From assembly GCA_949130485.1 (NCBI GenBank), contig OX422191.1:1615441-1679440 (forward strand): a stretch of DNA of 64,000 nucleotides. The letters run 5' to 3'. A program made the translations under genes and the position numbers. This stretch comes from Agelas oroides. Its lineage: Eukaryota > Porifera > Demospongiae > Agelasida > Agelasidae. Under the pieces are notes generated by a model that saw only the letters and a program-made list of their open reading frames with translations, did not search any database and was not told the origin of the DNA. Positions 21,639 to 33,486 of the stretch are shown in pieces. Within the stretch, counting starts at the first letter, position 1. Every line of letters starts with the position of its first letter.

Positions 21639-24141
21639 ATGAAGGGTGAGCACAGATGTATGAGTATTTCATGTATTTATTCTATACTTTAGGTGTGCAT
21701 AGTGTCCATAGAGCTACCGTAAAATAGTGTACTGTAAATATTGGCTCTACATATGTAGCTGTTATACACTGTGTACTGTAAATATAGGCTCTACATATGT
21801 AGTTGTTATACATTGTGTACTGTAAAACACCGTAGCATTGAGTATAGCCTCATCCCCAGGCACCAGAGGCCTGGGGATGAGGCTAAGAATAAAAAGAATA
21901 CTTTTTGTGCAATTCAGAATATTGCACTCATGTGGGAGTATTTCTACTCGTAAAAACACAGTCCCACACTTGTGCAATATTCTCATGTATTGCACAAAAA
22001 CGAGTGTAACAAGATAATTATATATACATATACAATGTTCTCATGTATATGAGTGTAACAAGATATATATAACTTGCATGTCGTACCAGAATAGTTTACA
22101 CAAAATTGAATGATAGTTTACTGTCTCACATATAATGCTTAGATAAAATTAATGCAAACAAGTGACACTTTGTATACATGTATGTAAAATAAAAACCTTC
22201 TTTGCAACAATCACATGGCATTGTTACCAGTACTTAGTTACTAGTTGATTAGATGGCGATTTATAAAAATTGCAGCTAATTTTTAGCCAGATTTTTTGCC
22301 ATTTCCCAACTGTGCATACACACAAACTATCCTCATCCACATGCTACAGTTTCCACTATCCTCCTTCTCTTCCTATCACTCCTGCTCCACGATATCTTCA
22401 GCCAACAACCACCTAATGACAACTGCACAGTTGATCGTGAAGTTCCTCCCAATATTCTCAGAGTGCCCAGAGTTGGCTGCACTGCTCAGTCTTGTCTCAG
22501 TTGTGGGAGTACAAAAGCAGATTGTTTTCACAATACAACCTCCAATACATTCACGTGTACTGCTGATACTTCGGAATGTTTCATTCAAGTTTGTGAACCA
22601 TGCCAGTACTGTCTTGGAACCTTTTCAAGTCCAACCACAAGTCAAAATTTCACACTTCATTCAGTTTGTTTTGATTTGCCCCAACGTAAGACATGCCAGG
22701 AAGCAGAAGCTAGGGAGCAGTGTGTTCTAAATAGAGATGTTAGTAGCTCGGATAATATTTTTGCGGAGTTCACACGGCTTAATTTTGGTAGGAATGGTCA
22801 CTCCATATTTTTAAATTGTCGTTGCTATGGTGAAAATTGCACAGAACGTCTTCTCTATACCTACTCAATTCTACCAACACCATCTCCGATAATTGTACCA
22901 GAGTCTGCTGTTACCATGGAAACAGTATCATTTTTAACAATCCCAACAACATCATTTGTAACGATCCCAACAACATCGTTTCTAATCACTCCAACTCCAG
23001 ACATTGGGATAGGAACTGATGGTAAGTGTGTTACAATTCCAATCTGATCCATTCTACAATGTTGGGTTTGCGGTACCAAGGTTACGATCACCAAACAATG
23101 AACAGTTTCAATTCTACTCACTGACTGGCTCACCGTGAATGGGAATCTGATACCAGCTTCATATTGTAACGTAACCCATAACCAGTAAGAACTGCATACC
23201 TTGCACATCTCTAGTAAAGTGTCTCTTAAATGCATGCAGTGTGGTATATGAAGGGCTCAGAACCAGAGTGGTCCAAATAGATAAAATATCATGCACTTTG
23301 CATCACAAGTATAACCTAGAAACGTTGGGTACAGGTAGCAGGTTTATGTTATAGATATACTACGGGCTAGCAGCGGTTACAAGATGTACACAGAGGCAGT
23401 TATTCAATTAGAAGCAGAGGAGCAGCAATTGTATAACTGCCAAGTGTATATCCTGTAACCACTAGTATACCTAGCTTGTACTACACATGTCTTCACTGCC
23501 TTCTAACTGCCTTGATTGGAACTTACACTGCGTCTAACTACCCTAATTGGTACTTGTAAGTACTCCTTGTGGTTTAAACTCAGCTATGGTGCCTTTAATC
23601 CACCCACGCCAGTGTAGTACAACTAAGTACAGATCCTGTATAGTCACTATACCTAGACATATTGGACACATCCTGTAGTGGGTATACCAAGAAATGTTGG
23701 TTACATCCTGTAGTGGGTATACATAGAAATTCTACAAGTGGTGTAGTGCCCCTTTAAACACTGACAGAAGAGGGAGATGCTTCATCGTTGTGGGGAAAGT
23801 CTGATTGAGTAATTTACCTTTTAGTACTCTTGCTCTTGACTGAGCAATGTTTGAAGATGTTACCTATACAACAGCATGAAGAATGCTTCTACCCATCTCT
23901 CTCTTTTTTCACCACTTTTCATTTGTCAAATGAAAAGTAGTGAAGAAAGAGAGAGACCTATATAACAAACAAAAGCTTTTTGTTTTGTTTTACAGGTCCA
24001 GCTCCCACCTCTCCATACATCATTGCCATTTCAGTCATCGCAGCAGTTCTTCTGATTCTTGTGATTGTCGTCATAATTCTCTGTGCTGTAAAACTGTTTC
24101 ATCCACATCACAACCCAAGCAGGCAGGACTTCAAATTCTAA
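21639..24141 (+). CDS. Kinase-less TGF-beta type II receptor paralogue (BAMBI-like pseudoreceptor)
   Basis: Three exons: 21639-21645 (ATG AAG G), 22350-23021 and 23996-24141; 825 bp, 274 residues, phases 1 and 1. Signal peptide MKVSTILLLFLSLLLHDIFS, then a Cys-rich ectodomain with CLSC, CEPCQYC and a final N-C-R-C-Y-G-E-N-C-T-E-R-L, a Thr/Pro stalk containing repeated I-P-T-T-S-F, and a membrane segment (IIAISVIAAVLLILVIVVII). Only about 20 residues follow before TAA. The neighbouring paralogue at 25081-32804 has a matching first mini-exon, ectodomain exon and membrane exon but continues into a kinase. By analogy with BAMBI this could bind ligand or partner receptors without signalling. A missed distal exon is not excluded. 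Confidence 0.75.
21845..21885. mobile_element. 41-bp TAGCCTCAT hairpin element
   Basis: TAGCCTCATCCCCAGGC, a short loop, and the perfect inverse. It belongs to the same end-family as 37803-37903 and 42175-42253. Target duplication not evident here. Lies in intron 1 of the pseudoreceptor gene. Confidence 0.6.
23899..23957. repeat. Perfect hairpin before the membrane exon of the pseudoreceptor
   Basis: CTCTCTCTTTTTTCACCACTTTTCATTTG is followed at once by its reverse complement, with almost no loop. It ends about 40 bp before the acceptor at 23995, where it could influence splicing. Confidence 0.6.
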
Positions 24142-25080
24142 GAAGACAATCAAGTGATGAAAGTATAAGTGATGGACAACAAATTATATTTTATTTCCTC
24201 CTGGTCTCTACTTCAAAAATTTTTTCCTAATTTCGAATTTTTTCTGTCAATATTTATATTCATACTTTTCATTCATCTGCTGTATGTCTGTGTGCATCAT
24301 CCACTTGCTTCCTGTTGCAGTATTGTAATTTATCATGTATACCTGTAGTCTCATGCCCAGACTACTTTTCAGGCTGGAAAATGTGGTTTGGAAATGAGAC
24401 TAGTATACGTGCTTATATATTGGTTGCTGGACCGCTGTGATGATGAGGAGGGAGGGAGGAGAAATCCTCACCGACCTTTGACCTCCAATGATATGTATCC
24501 TCAGTAGTGCATGGCTAATGTTTGTTCACACTTCTTCACTTTCGCCCTGATGACGACTGGAGCATTCAGGCGAAACGTCGGCAAGTTATTTTCCGAGCTC
24601 AAGTTGGTAACTTCTCTTCATTTATTGCATTTATATTCAGACAAATGTTACCACATACGTAATCTCTCAATTGGTTGTTATGGTGGCTATGCATAACATA
24701 TCAAGGTGTCTAGATATGCCTCTAATTGAAAGTTCAGCCAACACATACATGTACTGCTTCTTTGGAATGCTGTGTATATATACTGCTTCTTTCGTATATT
24801 GTGACATTTGCAATCACCTACCCCAGCATGAATCACTTTTAACAGTGCTTAGTCTTGTCCCCAGACTAAGCCTACCAGCGTGTAGTCTGGGAACGAGACA
24901 AACAAAGTTTTTCAAAATTTCATAATACGCTAATTAAGAGAGATGCCAGCGCCTAGCGCCGCGCCTTTGGACTCGTACTCTTGGGTAGATTCAATAGTCA
25001 ATACACTAATTTTGTGTAGTATTATCGATATCATGCTACAAGAACCGATGCAGTCAGCTGCCTAAACTGGAAATACACAA
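24142..25080. other. Intergenic spacer between the two type II receptor paralogues
   Basis: Contains a 57-bp hairpin element (24346-24402) and a dispersed repeat with the core GCGAAACGTCGGCAAGTTAT (about 24540-24617) also present at 38575-38657. No coding exon was found. The promoter of the downstream receptor must lie here. Confidence 0.6.
24346..24402. mobile_element. 57-bp TAGTCTCAT hairpin element with 9-bp target-site duplication
   Basis: Ends TAGTCTCATGCCCAG and inverse-like GGAAATGAGACTA, flanked by GTATACCTG (24337-24345) and GTATACGTG (24403-24411), one mismatch in nine. Confidence 0.7.
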
Positions 25081-28000
25081 ATGATGAAAGGTGAGCAAAG
25101 ATTTATATAGTTAAGTCGACAGTCTACCTTTGGGAAGTCACAACTAGTTGACAAAACGATTCATTTCTCTGTATGTAGTGTACATACACTTACGAAGCCA
25201 GAGACACCTTCAGCCATGGCCTATAATTTATAATCTTTGATGAGACAAGGGATTCACAAAGGAAGAGGCGGTAGTCTATCAAGCCAGACTGTCTCTCACC
25301 CTCCAGAAAAAGTACTTTTTTTGGAGGGTGGTCTGGCTTGATAGACAAGCGGAAGGGACACCCTGGGACTCCTCTCCCATCAACCTCCTCCAACCAAACT
25401 TGAATATCATTACTAAAACCCGTCTGAGAATACCTGGTTGTGTGGCCAAGCTGAAACATGAAAGAGTGTGCATTGATCCCGAAACAGTGATTCTCATAAG
25501 AGCCCATCCAGGTAAGAAATAATTATACCACACATAGATTGGGCTTGCAGTCAGATCATTGCACTTTTTTTGAAAGACCTGAAAAAGATTATGTGGTGAT
25601 CAAGACTTTTTAAGTTCGCCGTAACAAAAGTAAAAATCAGTAGCGACTTGATTAAGGCCGTACCAACTTTCTTCACAAGTAGGACAGCTGGAGGGAGTGA
25701 CCCGAATGGCTAGATTATATTTGTAAATGTATGTACGAATGTTAAGCAAAACCACAAGTGTTCTAAGTGTCAAATGATGCCAGACCAAAATTGCAGATAA
25801 GCTGACTGTATGTCAATGTTTCGTACACTTGACATGGGTCTCTGCTGGTACATGTACTTGCTGGGTTAGGATTTTTCTTCATGAGAGGGGGAGGGGGACG
25901 AGACTAGTTTGAAACTTGAGACTACATGTGTAGCTAGCTAAACATGTACATTCCCTCCCCCTCTTTCCCTTTCCTTCTCATCCCCTCCTCTCCCTCCCCC
26001 TCCTTCCCTTTCCTTCTCATCCCCTCCTCTCCTTTCCCCTCCTTCCCTTTCCTTCTCATCCCCTCCTCTCCTTTCCCCTCCTTCCCTTTCCTTCTCATCC
26101 CCTCCTCTCCTTTCCCCTCTTTCCCTTTCCTTCCTGAATATCCGAACAATGAACTTTGAACCACTGGTATCATGAAGTAGCATAATGTTTTGGGGGTGAT
26201 GTGATCAGTTGTTTGTGGTCATTGTTGACACCAACAGTTGGTGAAAGTTAGTGTCAACATCTTCTGTCAAACAAGATCTTGAGGGAGCGTATCTTCTCGA
26301 GGGCACATGGTACAGACAGTCCTAGCATAGCCTGACGAAGGCCCGGATTGGTCCAAAATGTCACAACTTATACTGTTGCTGTGCATAATATTCCACTATA
26401 TCCCTCTACTAGTCTCGCAAGCCCAACCCACTTCCGCAAGAGAAGGGAAGGGTCTGGTAAACTGCGTATACAAGCCGTGTCCCACCAGAATGCAATTAGC
26501 TGGATGACGAAACCAGGTTTCAAATAATGTACTCTTGAATTACCTGTTGCGGAGTAAGCATACTCCTCGAGAAGTAAAGTTGAAGTGTTTTTACAGCTTC
26601 TGCAGTAGCGGAAAAGATGCCCTAGCTCTCTTTCGCCATTTTCAAGATTGCTATTGCTATTCAAACGTAATGTGTCATGTGACAAAATACTGCAATGTGA
26701 TTGTACCACACTGTACAGTGCAGCGGGACACGGCTTGTATACACAGTTCACCAGACCCTTCCCTTCTCTTGCGGAAGTGGGTCGGGCTTGCGAGACTACC
26801 CCTCTACATACATACAGTGGCTCAATAGCAAAACTTCAGACAAGAAGGTTGTTAGAGAGTTACCATAAAAGAAAGATTTGCTACTTCGACAGTTTGTATG
26901 TAAATGGAACATACTATTCTTACCTTTCACACACACAACACACACACAAACACATATCCACATCACACACACACACACATCCACACCACACACACACATC
27001 CACATCACACACACACATCCACACCACACACACACACATCCACACACACATCCACACCACACACATCCACACCACATACATCCACACCACACACACACAT
27101 CCATACCACACACACACACACATCCACACACACATCCACACCACACACATCCATACCACACACACACAACACACACACAAACACACATCCACATCACACA
27201 CACACACACATCCACACCACACACACACATCACATCACACACACACATCCACACCACACACACACACATCCACACACACATCCACACCACACACATCCAC
27301 ACCACATACATCCACACCACACACACACATCCATACCACACACACACACACACACATCCACACACACACATCCACACTACACACATCCACACCACACACA
27401 CATCCACACCACACATATCCACACCACACGCACATCCACACCACACACATCCACACCACACACACACATCCACACCACACGCACCTCCACACCACACACA
27501 CACACACACACACACCCACACACACACATCACACTACAGTCTCCACCATCTTCCTCCTGCTCTTCCCCCAATTGCTCCTCAGCCAACAGCCACCTGATGA
27601 AAACTGTACAATTACAGGCAGAGCTGTTCTTCCTCATAATCGTGGAGTGTCCAGGATTGGCTGTGCAGCTGAATCTTGCCTCAGTTGTAGGGAAGCAAAA
27701 GCAGTTTGCAATATGACATCCAATACGTTCACCTGTATTACAGACACTTCAACATGTTCCATCGAAGTTTGCAAACCATGCCATTACTGTTTTGGTACAT
27801 TTTTACGTCCTGCTAAAGGTGCTGATTTTGTAGTTGATTCACGATGTTTTACCATACCACAACAGACATGCCAGGAAGCAGGAGCTAGCAAGTGGTGTGC
27901 TCTAAATAGCACTGTTACTAGTGCTGATGATATTTTTATCTCCAATAGAAATGCCTTACATGTCAATTGTCGTTGCTATGGTGAAAATTGCACAGAGCGT

Positions 28001-31000
28001 CTTCTCTATACCTTCTCCATTCTACCAACATCGCCTCCAATAATTGCACCAGAGTCGGCTGTTACCATGGAAACAGTATCGTTTTTAATTACCCCAACTC
28101 CAAGCATTGGAGTAGCAAAGCAAACAAATTGTAAGTGTGTTTTGATACTTGTACATGTACCAGGTCCATAATCAGAGTCTAGATCTGTTTTTACCATCCA
28201 CAGTGTTGTACCCAGGCCATATGAAGAGCCTAGGTACAAGCCACATTCTGTGTTTTGTTCCATACTGCAAGCAGAAACAAGGCTAGGAACAACACTAAGT
28301 TTAGATCTGTTGTTACCGTGGAAACAACATGGTTTAATTTGGGTTCCATTCCAGTTACTTCTATTCCATAAGAAGTGGAATCAGAACCTGACATTCCCAT
28401 TCATGGAGATGGAGAGAGGGGTGGGTAAAGGAGTGGATGGATAAAGGAGAAGGGAAGGGGGTGGGCACAGATGGAAGGAGAAGGAGGGGGGAGAGGGGAA
28501 ATACTATAGAACCTGATTGGCATGTACAGTGTATAGTTCTATGGCTTCACATGCGTTAACCCTTTCCTCACATCTTCAACCACAGTCTCCGCCTCAGTCA
28601 CAACTGAGGGCCCAACCTCCATCCCTGTCTACATCACAGCTGGAGTTTCAGCCATTGGAGCAGTTCTTGCGATTATTGTCATCATCGTTGCCATACTCTG
28701 TTTCATTAAACTGAAGAGAAAGTTTAACACCAGAGCCAAACAGACTCGACCTGGACGTCAAGCCAACAGCTGTCCGAGCAGCGAGACCACTCTTCCTTGG
28801 CAACTGAATGAAAGAATCGGACAAGGAAGATTTGGATTCGTATACAAGGCAGTCTACGATGGCCAGATTGTTGCTGTCAAAATTTTCTCCCACAACAGCA
28901 GACACTCCTGGGAGAATGAATGTAATATGTATGCTATGGAGTCCACGACCCACCCGAATATTCTTGAGTTTATCACTAGTGAATCACAGGGGTCAGGGTA
29001 CAATCGGCAGCTGTTTACGGTGACTAAATACTACCCTCTCGGATCACTAAATCAGTATCTTCGTGTTCACACAGTGTCTTGGGAGCAGGCGTGTACAATG
29101 ATTCACAGCGTGGCGTGCGGTCTTTCTCATCTTCACTCCGAATACTACACCACTAACAGTGGGGTATACGCTGAGAAGTATGCTGTTGCACACAGGTATT
29201 TGAATGTCCATGACGATATGTGTGTATAAGAGTTATGATGATCACATGAGGTGATGGATAAATAGAAAAAAGGCTTCACTTTTTGCTGGCTATTTTGACA
29301 TTTTGGTTAACTTTTGCACCAGTGATGATGACTAAAGTGTTTAATGGAAAGTGTGGTGAAAAAGTTAGTTACATGGAGTCTTTCCAACCACTTATCATAC
29401 TGTGTGTGTATACAACTTCGTATGCACGCTTACACTATACAAATGCACACACACCACACACATATACACACATACATTCATGCATACACACACATACATG
29501 CATACACACACGTACATGCACACGTCACACACACACGCATGCACACCACACACACACACACATGCACACCACACGCACATGCACACACACACATACATGC
29601 ATACCTCACACACACACACATACATGTAAATGCACACCACACACACACACCACACACACACACCACACACTCACACACACATGCACACCCACACACACAA
29701 TTACACCACGCAGAGACGTGAAGTCTGCCAATGTTCTGGTGAGAAACGAGGGGGGGGAGTGTGTAGTGAGTGATCTGGGGCTAGCACTACTTCTTGACCC
29801 CTCCGTAGACGCAAAACAACTGGCCAACACAGGACAAGTGAGAAATGCCACAAGCACTCTCCTCCCCTCCTCCCTCCTCCTTGTCCTCTCTCCCCATCCC
29901 TCTCCCTCATCCCTTCCTCCTCCCTCCTTCCCCTTTTTCCTCTCTTCCCCTCATCCCCTATTCTCTCCCTTCTCTCCACATTCCTTCCTTCCTCCTCAGC
30001 AGTCTCTCTAGATAAGCCACCTTTTCTTTCATGTGTCCAAACATGGTAATGATGTGTTGACACATTTGTTCACAGCGTTCGCACTGTGTTTGAAGCTCCC
30101 TATTTCTGTTACACACTTGCACGTACCAGACAGCTGACTGTTCATTGTGTGTGTACAGACATGTTTCAAGAACCAGCTGAAACCAGTGTAGTGAAAATGA
30201 GTGTTACCGTGGTGATCATCACCATGGTAACAGGTTTCATCGGCTCTTTATTCTCGTATGGGGAGATAAATACACTGACACAGCAGGCTAAGTATAATGT
30301 AACCTCGTTCGTTCGTAGAGGTGATTGCTTCCGCTCTCAGCTGGTCTGTGCTTACGTAGCACTTCGATTTCCTGATTGGTCTGAGCAATAGCCGTCAAAG
30401 GCACGCTCGCTGACAGGCTTCTATTGGAGTTAGGACGGCTAGATAGTTTGAAGTAGTGCCGGATTGAAACGCGATTTGCTTGCCATTGACATGTGGACAA
30501 CGAAAATTTCATGGTTTTAATTTTAGCAAATGGCTCTTGACTCACGAAAAACCCGAAAATAAATCCCTCACAAAAATTACCAACTGTACGGTAGTACATT
30601 TGTATATTTGGCAGTCCCATTAAGGACAGGGTTCATACGTGCTTTGAATCTGCAAAGAAGCACATGTGAATGCAAGTTTAGTGATAATCAACATGTGACA
30701 GAATGGACTGTCACATATGTTGCTATATGTGATGCATGTAGATGGTTGCTATGCACCTGCAGGCAGCTGCCGAGGATAAGTATTGTGCTTCTTCCCCTCT
30801 CCTCTTCCTCCTCAGGTAGGGACATTTCGGTACATGGCTCCCGAGGCGCTGGATGCTTGTGTGAGCCTCCATGACCTTCAGTCCTTCAAGCAGATTGATG
30901 TCTACGCCTTTGCCCTCGTCATATGGGAGATCATATGGAGATGTGCTCTGCAAGAAGGTGGGTGTGGCCAGTGGGTGGAGCCTGCATACATACAATTAGT

Positions 31001-31213
31001 GTGGGCGGTGTCAGTGGGTGTGGCTTTGATGAGTGCTTTGGTTTGTAGGCAAATGGCACTTAGTCCACTTGGAAGCCTTGAAAAGTAAAGTGCAAAGTTC
31101 ACGGTTGGACACCTATGTGTATTCACTTCCGCTGCACACACTTCACACATACCACACTTTTCCTTCCTGTACATAGCATTCCTTCCACCTTCTGTACTCA
31201 CACCTGCATTCTC

Positions 31214-31276
<63 letters not shown>

Positions 31277-31297
31277 CACACACGCACACACACACAC

Positions 31298-31336
<39 letters not shown>

Positions 31337-32804
31337 CACACACACACAGATGATGTGCCTAGTTACCAGCTACCCTTTGAGAACTTGGTTGGGGAACGTC
31401 CAACACTTGACGTCATGCGTGAGACTGTGGCTGCTAATAAACTTCGACCTCCCCTCTCTCCTTCCTGGAGAAACCACGAGGTATTAGCTTACCCCCTCTC
31501 CCTTCTTTCTCCTCTCTTTTCTGGTTAAAAAGGCCTGAGTGCAGCACATTCACTGGGTGAGGTTTATATGTTTAACCTCCTCCCCCTCCCTCTTCTCCTT
31601 CTCCTGTTTCTCTCCTCTTCCTTCCCCTCCTCCTCCTCCTCCTCCTCCTCCTCCTCCTCCTCCTCCTCCCTCCCTCTTCCTCCTCCTCTTCCCCCTCCCC
31701 CCCTCCCCCCTCCCCCTCCTCCTCCTCCTCCTCCTCCTCCTCCTCCCCTCCTCCTCCTCCTCCTCCTCCTCCTCCTCCTCCTCCTCCTCCTCCTCCTCCT
31801 CCTCCTCCTCCTCCTCCTCCTCCTCCTCCTCCCTCCCTCCCTCTTCCTCCTCCTCTTCCCCCTCCCCCCCTCCCCCCTCCCCCTCCTCCTCCTCCTCCTC
31901 CCAGGGACTAAGCACAGTTGTTGAGACAATCCAAGAATGTTGGGACGAGGACCCTGAGGCTAGGTTATCTGCCGCCAACGTTCTCATGCGAATGGAAGAC
32001 CTCATGACCACAAATCTCTCTCCCAACGAAGCAAACAGCTGTCCCCAAACAGACACTAATCCCCCCCCTCGATCCCTACCAGGAGAAATTTTCAGTAGAC
32101 CCCCAGAGAATTCAGACTCCAGACCCCCACCATACAGTGCTATTAATAGGGACATCCCCTTAGGACCCATATCAGTAACGTACCAAAGACGACCACATTT
32201 TCAAACTTCCATGCCCCACATACTCACAGGAGAAGCAGAGGGAAGGGGAGGTGAGGGACGTCCTCAAAGGGGAATAAGAAGCCTCCGAAACAGTGCTATT
32301 TTGGAGGGAGAAGGTGTGCCCAGATTTCGAGAGGCACACCCACTGTCGGTTCGAAACAGTCTTGTTTTGGGGGTGCCAAACCCTCTGCTACTAAACCAAC
32401 AAAACAGCGTGTTCCTTAGCAACATACCCTCGGGCCATCATGACGAAGAAGAGGACAGCTTATTGGACCAGGGAGATGCTGTCTTTAGCAGCAGTGGAGT
32501 GACCTCGGAAACTTCAAACATGAATACCGATTCTGGGTTTCAAACTTTTCAGACTGAGCGTTCAAGTAGTGCACCGAGTTTAGGCAGTACGGACACAAGC
32601 TTACAGTTCAATCCATCTACAGAAGCGTTGACTGACTTTAAAAAACAGCTGCAAGAAAGTACAGACACACTGGAAGCAGATACCATCAATGCTCCCGCTA
32701 TCAATGGACATTCATGCCCTGTGTCAAATGGTACGCAAGTTCGTCCACAGTTTGACCCGTCAACCAAAGTCTCGGCTAAACCATTTAAAGAGACACAGGT
32801 GTAA
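25081..32804 (+). CDS. TGFBR2-like: TGF-beta/activin receptor type II serine-threonine kinase with long tail
   Basis: Seven exons: 25081-25090, 27540-28130, 28586-29195, 29714-29837, 30816-30957, 31350-31480, 31905-32804; 2508 bp, 835 residues, all phases consistent. Single-pass membrane receptor that binds a TGF-beta-family dimer and phosphorylates type I receptors. Signal peptide (1-20), Cys-rich ectodomain (CLSC, CKPCHYC, closing N-C-R-C-Y-G-E-N-C), membrane helix near 214-240, kinase 275-570. Kinase landmarks: IGQGRFGFVYKA, VAVKIF (Lys299), HRDVKSANVL (Asp405), SDLGLALLLDPS (DLG instead of DFG), GTFRYMAPEALDA, ESIQ-like ETIQECWDEDPEARLSA. The activation segment LANTGQVGTFRYMAPE resembles TGFBR2 most closely. 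The tail (571-835) holds PPPY at about 610 and three N-S-x-x-L units. Confidence 0.9.
25277..25347. repeat. Hairpin in receptor intron 1
   Basis: TCTATCAAGCCAGACTGTCT and a CACCCTCCA block are mirrored around a short loop to end TCTGGCTTGATAGA. An intronic inverted repeat of about 70 bp with no gene content. Confidence 0.6.
25950..26130. repeat. CT-rich minisatellite, about 37-bp unit
   Basis: Four to five copies of CCCTTTCCTTCTCATCCCCT followed by CCTCTCCTTTCCCCTCCTT. Frames across both strands are repeat artefacts. Confidence 0.85.
26410..26798. mobile_element. 389-bp TAGTCTCGC inverted-repeat element with 9-bp target-site duplication
   Basis: Ends TAGTCTCGCAAGCCC and GGGCTTGCGAGACTA with arms of about 75 bp, which include ACCAGACCCTTCCCTTCTCT-type sequence and GGGACACGGCTTGTATAC. 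Flanked by TCCCTCTAC and CCCCTCTAC (one mismatch in nine). Same end-family as the short hairpins. Confidence 0.8.
26930..27535. repeat. CA-rich compound microsatellite abutting the ectodomain exon
   Basis: About 600 bp of CACA runs interrupted by CATCCACACCACA units. It ends in CACTACAG, which is the splice acceptor of receptor exon 2 (exon starts 27540). His/Thr-rich and Cys/Val-rich frames here are artefacts. Confidence 0.85.
29440..29713. repeat. CA-rich microsatellite before the HRD exon
   Basis: CACA/CATACA array in receptor intron 3. It finishes a few bases before the ACCACGCAG acceptor of the catalytic-loop exon at 29714. Confidence 0.75.
31218..31349. repeat. (CA)n microsatellite forming the acceptor of receptor exon 6
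   Basis: About 130 bp of (AC)n with a few G. The last CACAG is the 3' splice site itself (exon starts 31350). There is no separate polypyrimidine tract. Confidence 0.85.
31615..31904. repeat. (CCT)n array forming the acceptor tract of receptor exon 7
   Basis: Nearly 290 bp of CCT, CTC and C-runs ending CCCAG at 31904, directly before the kinase C-lobe exon. It contains an internal duplication of CTTCCTCCTCCTCTTCCCCC. Poly-Ser/Pro/Leu/Glu frames are artefacts. Confidence 0.85.
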
Positions 32805-33376
32805 ATCTTTGTTATGAACAGTTTCCATGGCAACTATTCCTATGACAACCACCTGGTTAACTAACCACTTGAATTTTTTTGTTGTTGTATTTTTGCAATC
32901 ATTCATTCATGAATCAATTACTTTTTTCATCTGTCAATTTGACCTTCCATTCTGTATGTTCTATATCATCCTCATTCCCAGGCCCCATGTCACATGATGA
33001 GTGTACTTACAAGCATGGGAATGAGACACACATTTTGTATGTTGAAGTAAGTAATTTATATACCAGTTCTCTATTTGAATCACACACTCCCAAAGTCCTA
33101 AGTTTCTGTTCACCTCGTTCCCAGGTACACACACACACGTACACACACACACACACACTCCTAAGCATGCAATTTGACCCGGTTAGGGACTGTATGACTA
33201 TAGCTACTGACCATGCCGTTGCATAGTGACAGCTGTTGATATAAACAGCTATTGGCCATAATACCTCATTTACTTTTTTTAAGTCACTCTATATAAATAA
33301 CCAGGATCTATATACGCTATCTGTCGTACAAGGCCAGCTGCAGTTTGACATATCACTGTACATCTAAAGTGAAGAC

Positions 33377-33382
33377 AATAAA
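33377..33382 (+). terminator. Candidate poly(A) signal AATAAA
   Basis: AATAAA followed by GTGTTTC, about 570 bp after the receptor stop codon. Best match downstream of that gene; no transcript evidence. Confidence 0.4.
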
Positions 33383-33486
33383 GTGTTTCAATGTGGCAGC
33401 TGTGAAGAGAACCAGCTGCCTAGGGTCCCCTCTTCTCCCACTCACTGGAGGCCTGCTTCACTGTCCCTTCCTTAGGCATGGTCTTT

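Noticed and set aside
25934..26183. Arg/Glu/Gly-rich repeat protein
   Set aside because: Reverse strand of a CT-rich 37-bp minisatellite inside receptor intron 1.
26930..27530. CRISPR-like array from regularly spaced repeats
   Set aside because: Simple-sequence CACACATCCA with no unique spacers, in a eukaryotic intron.
26648..27716. Long His/Thr-rich and Cys/Val-rich frames
   Set aside because: Products of the CACACATCCA microsatellite. The genuine ectodomain exon starts only at 27540.
31550..32170. Poly-Glu/Gly and poly-Ser/Pro frames
   Set aside because: The CCT array read in different frames. Only the part from 31905 on the plus strand is coding.
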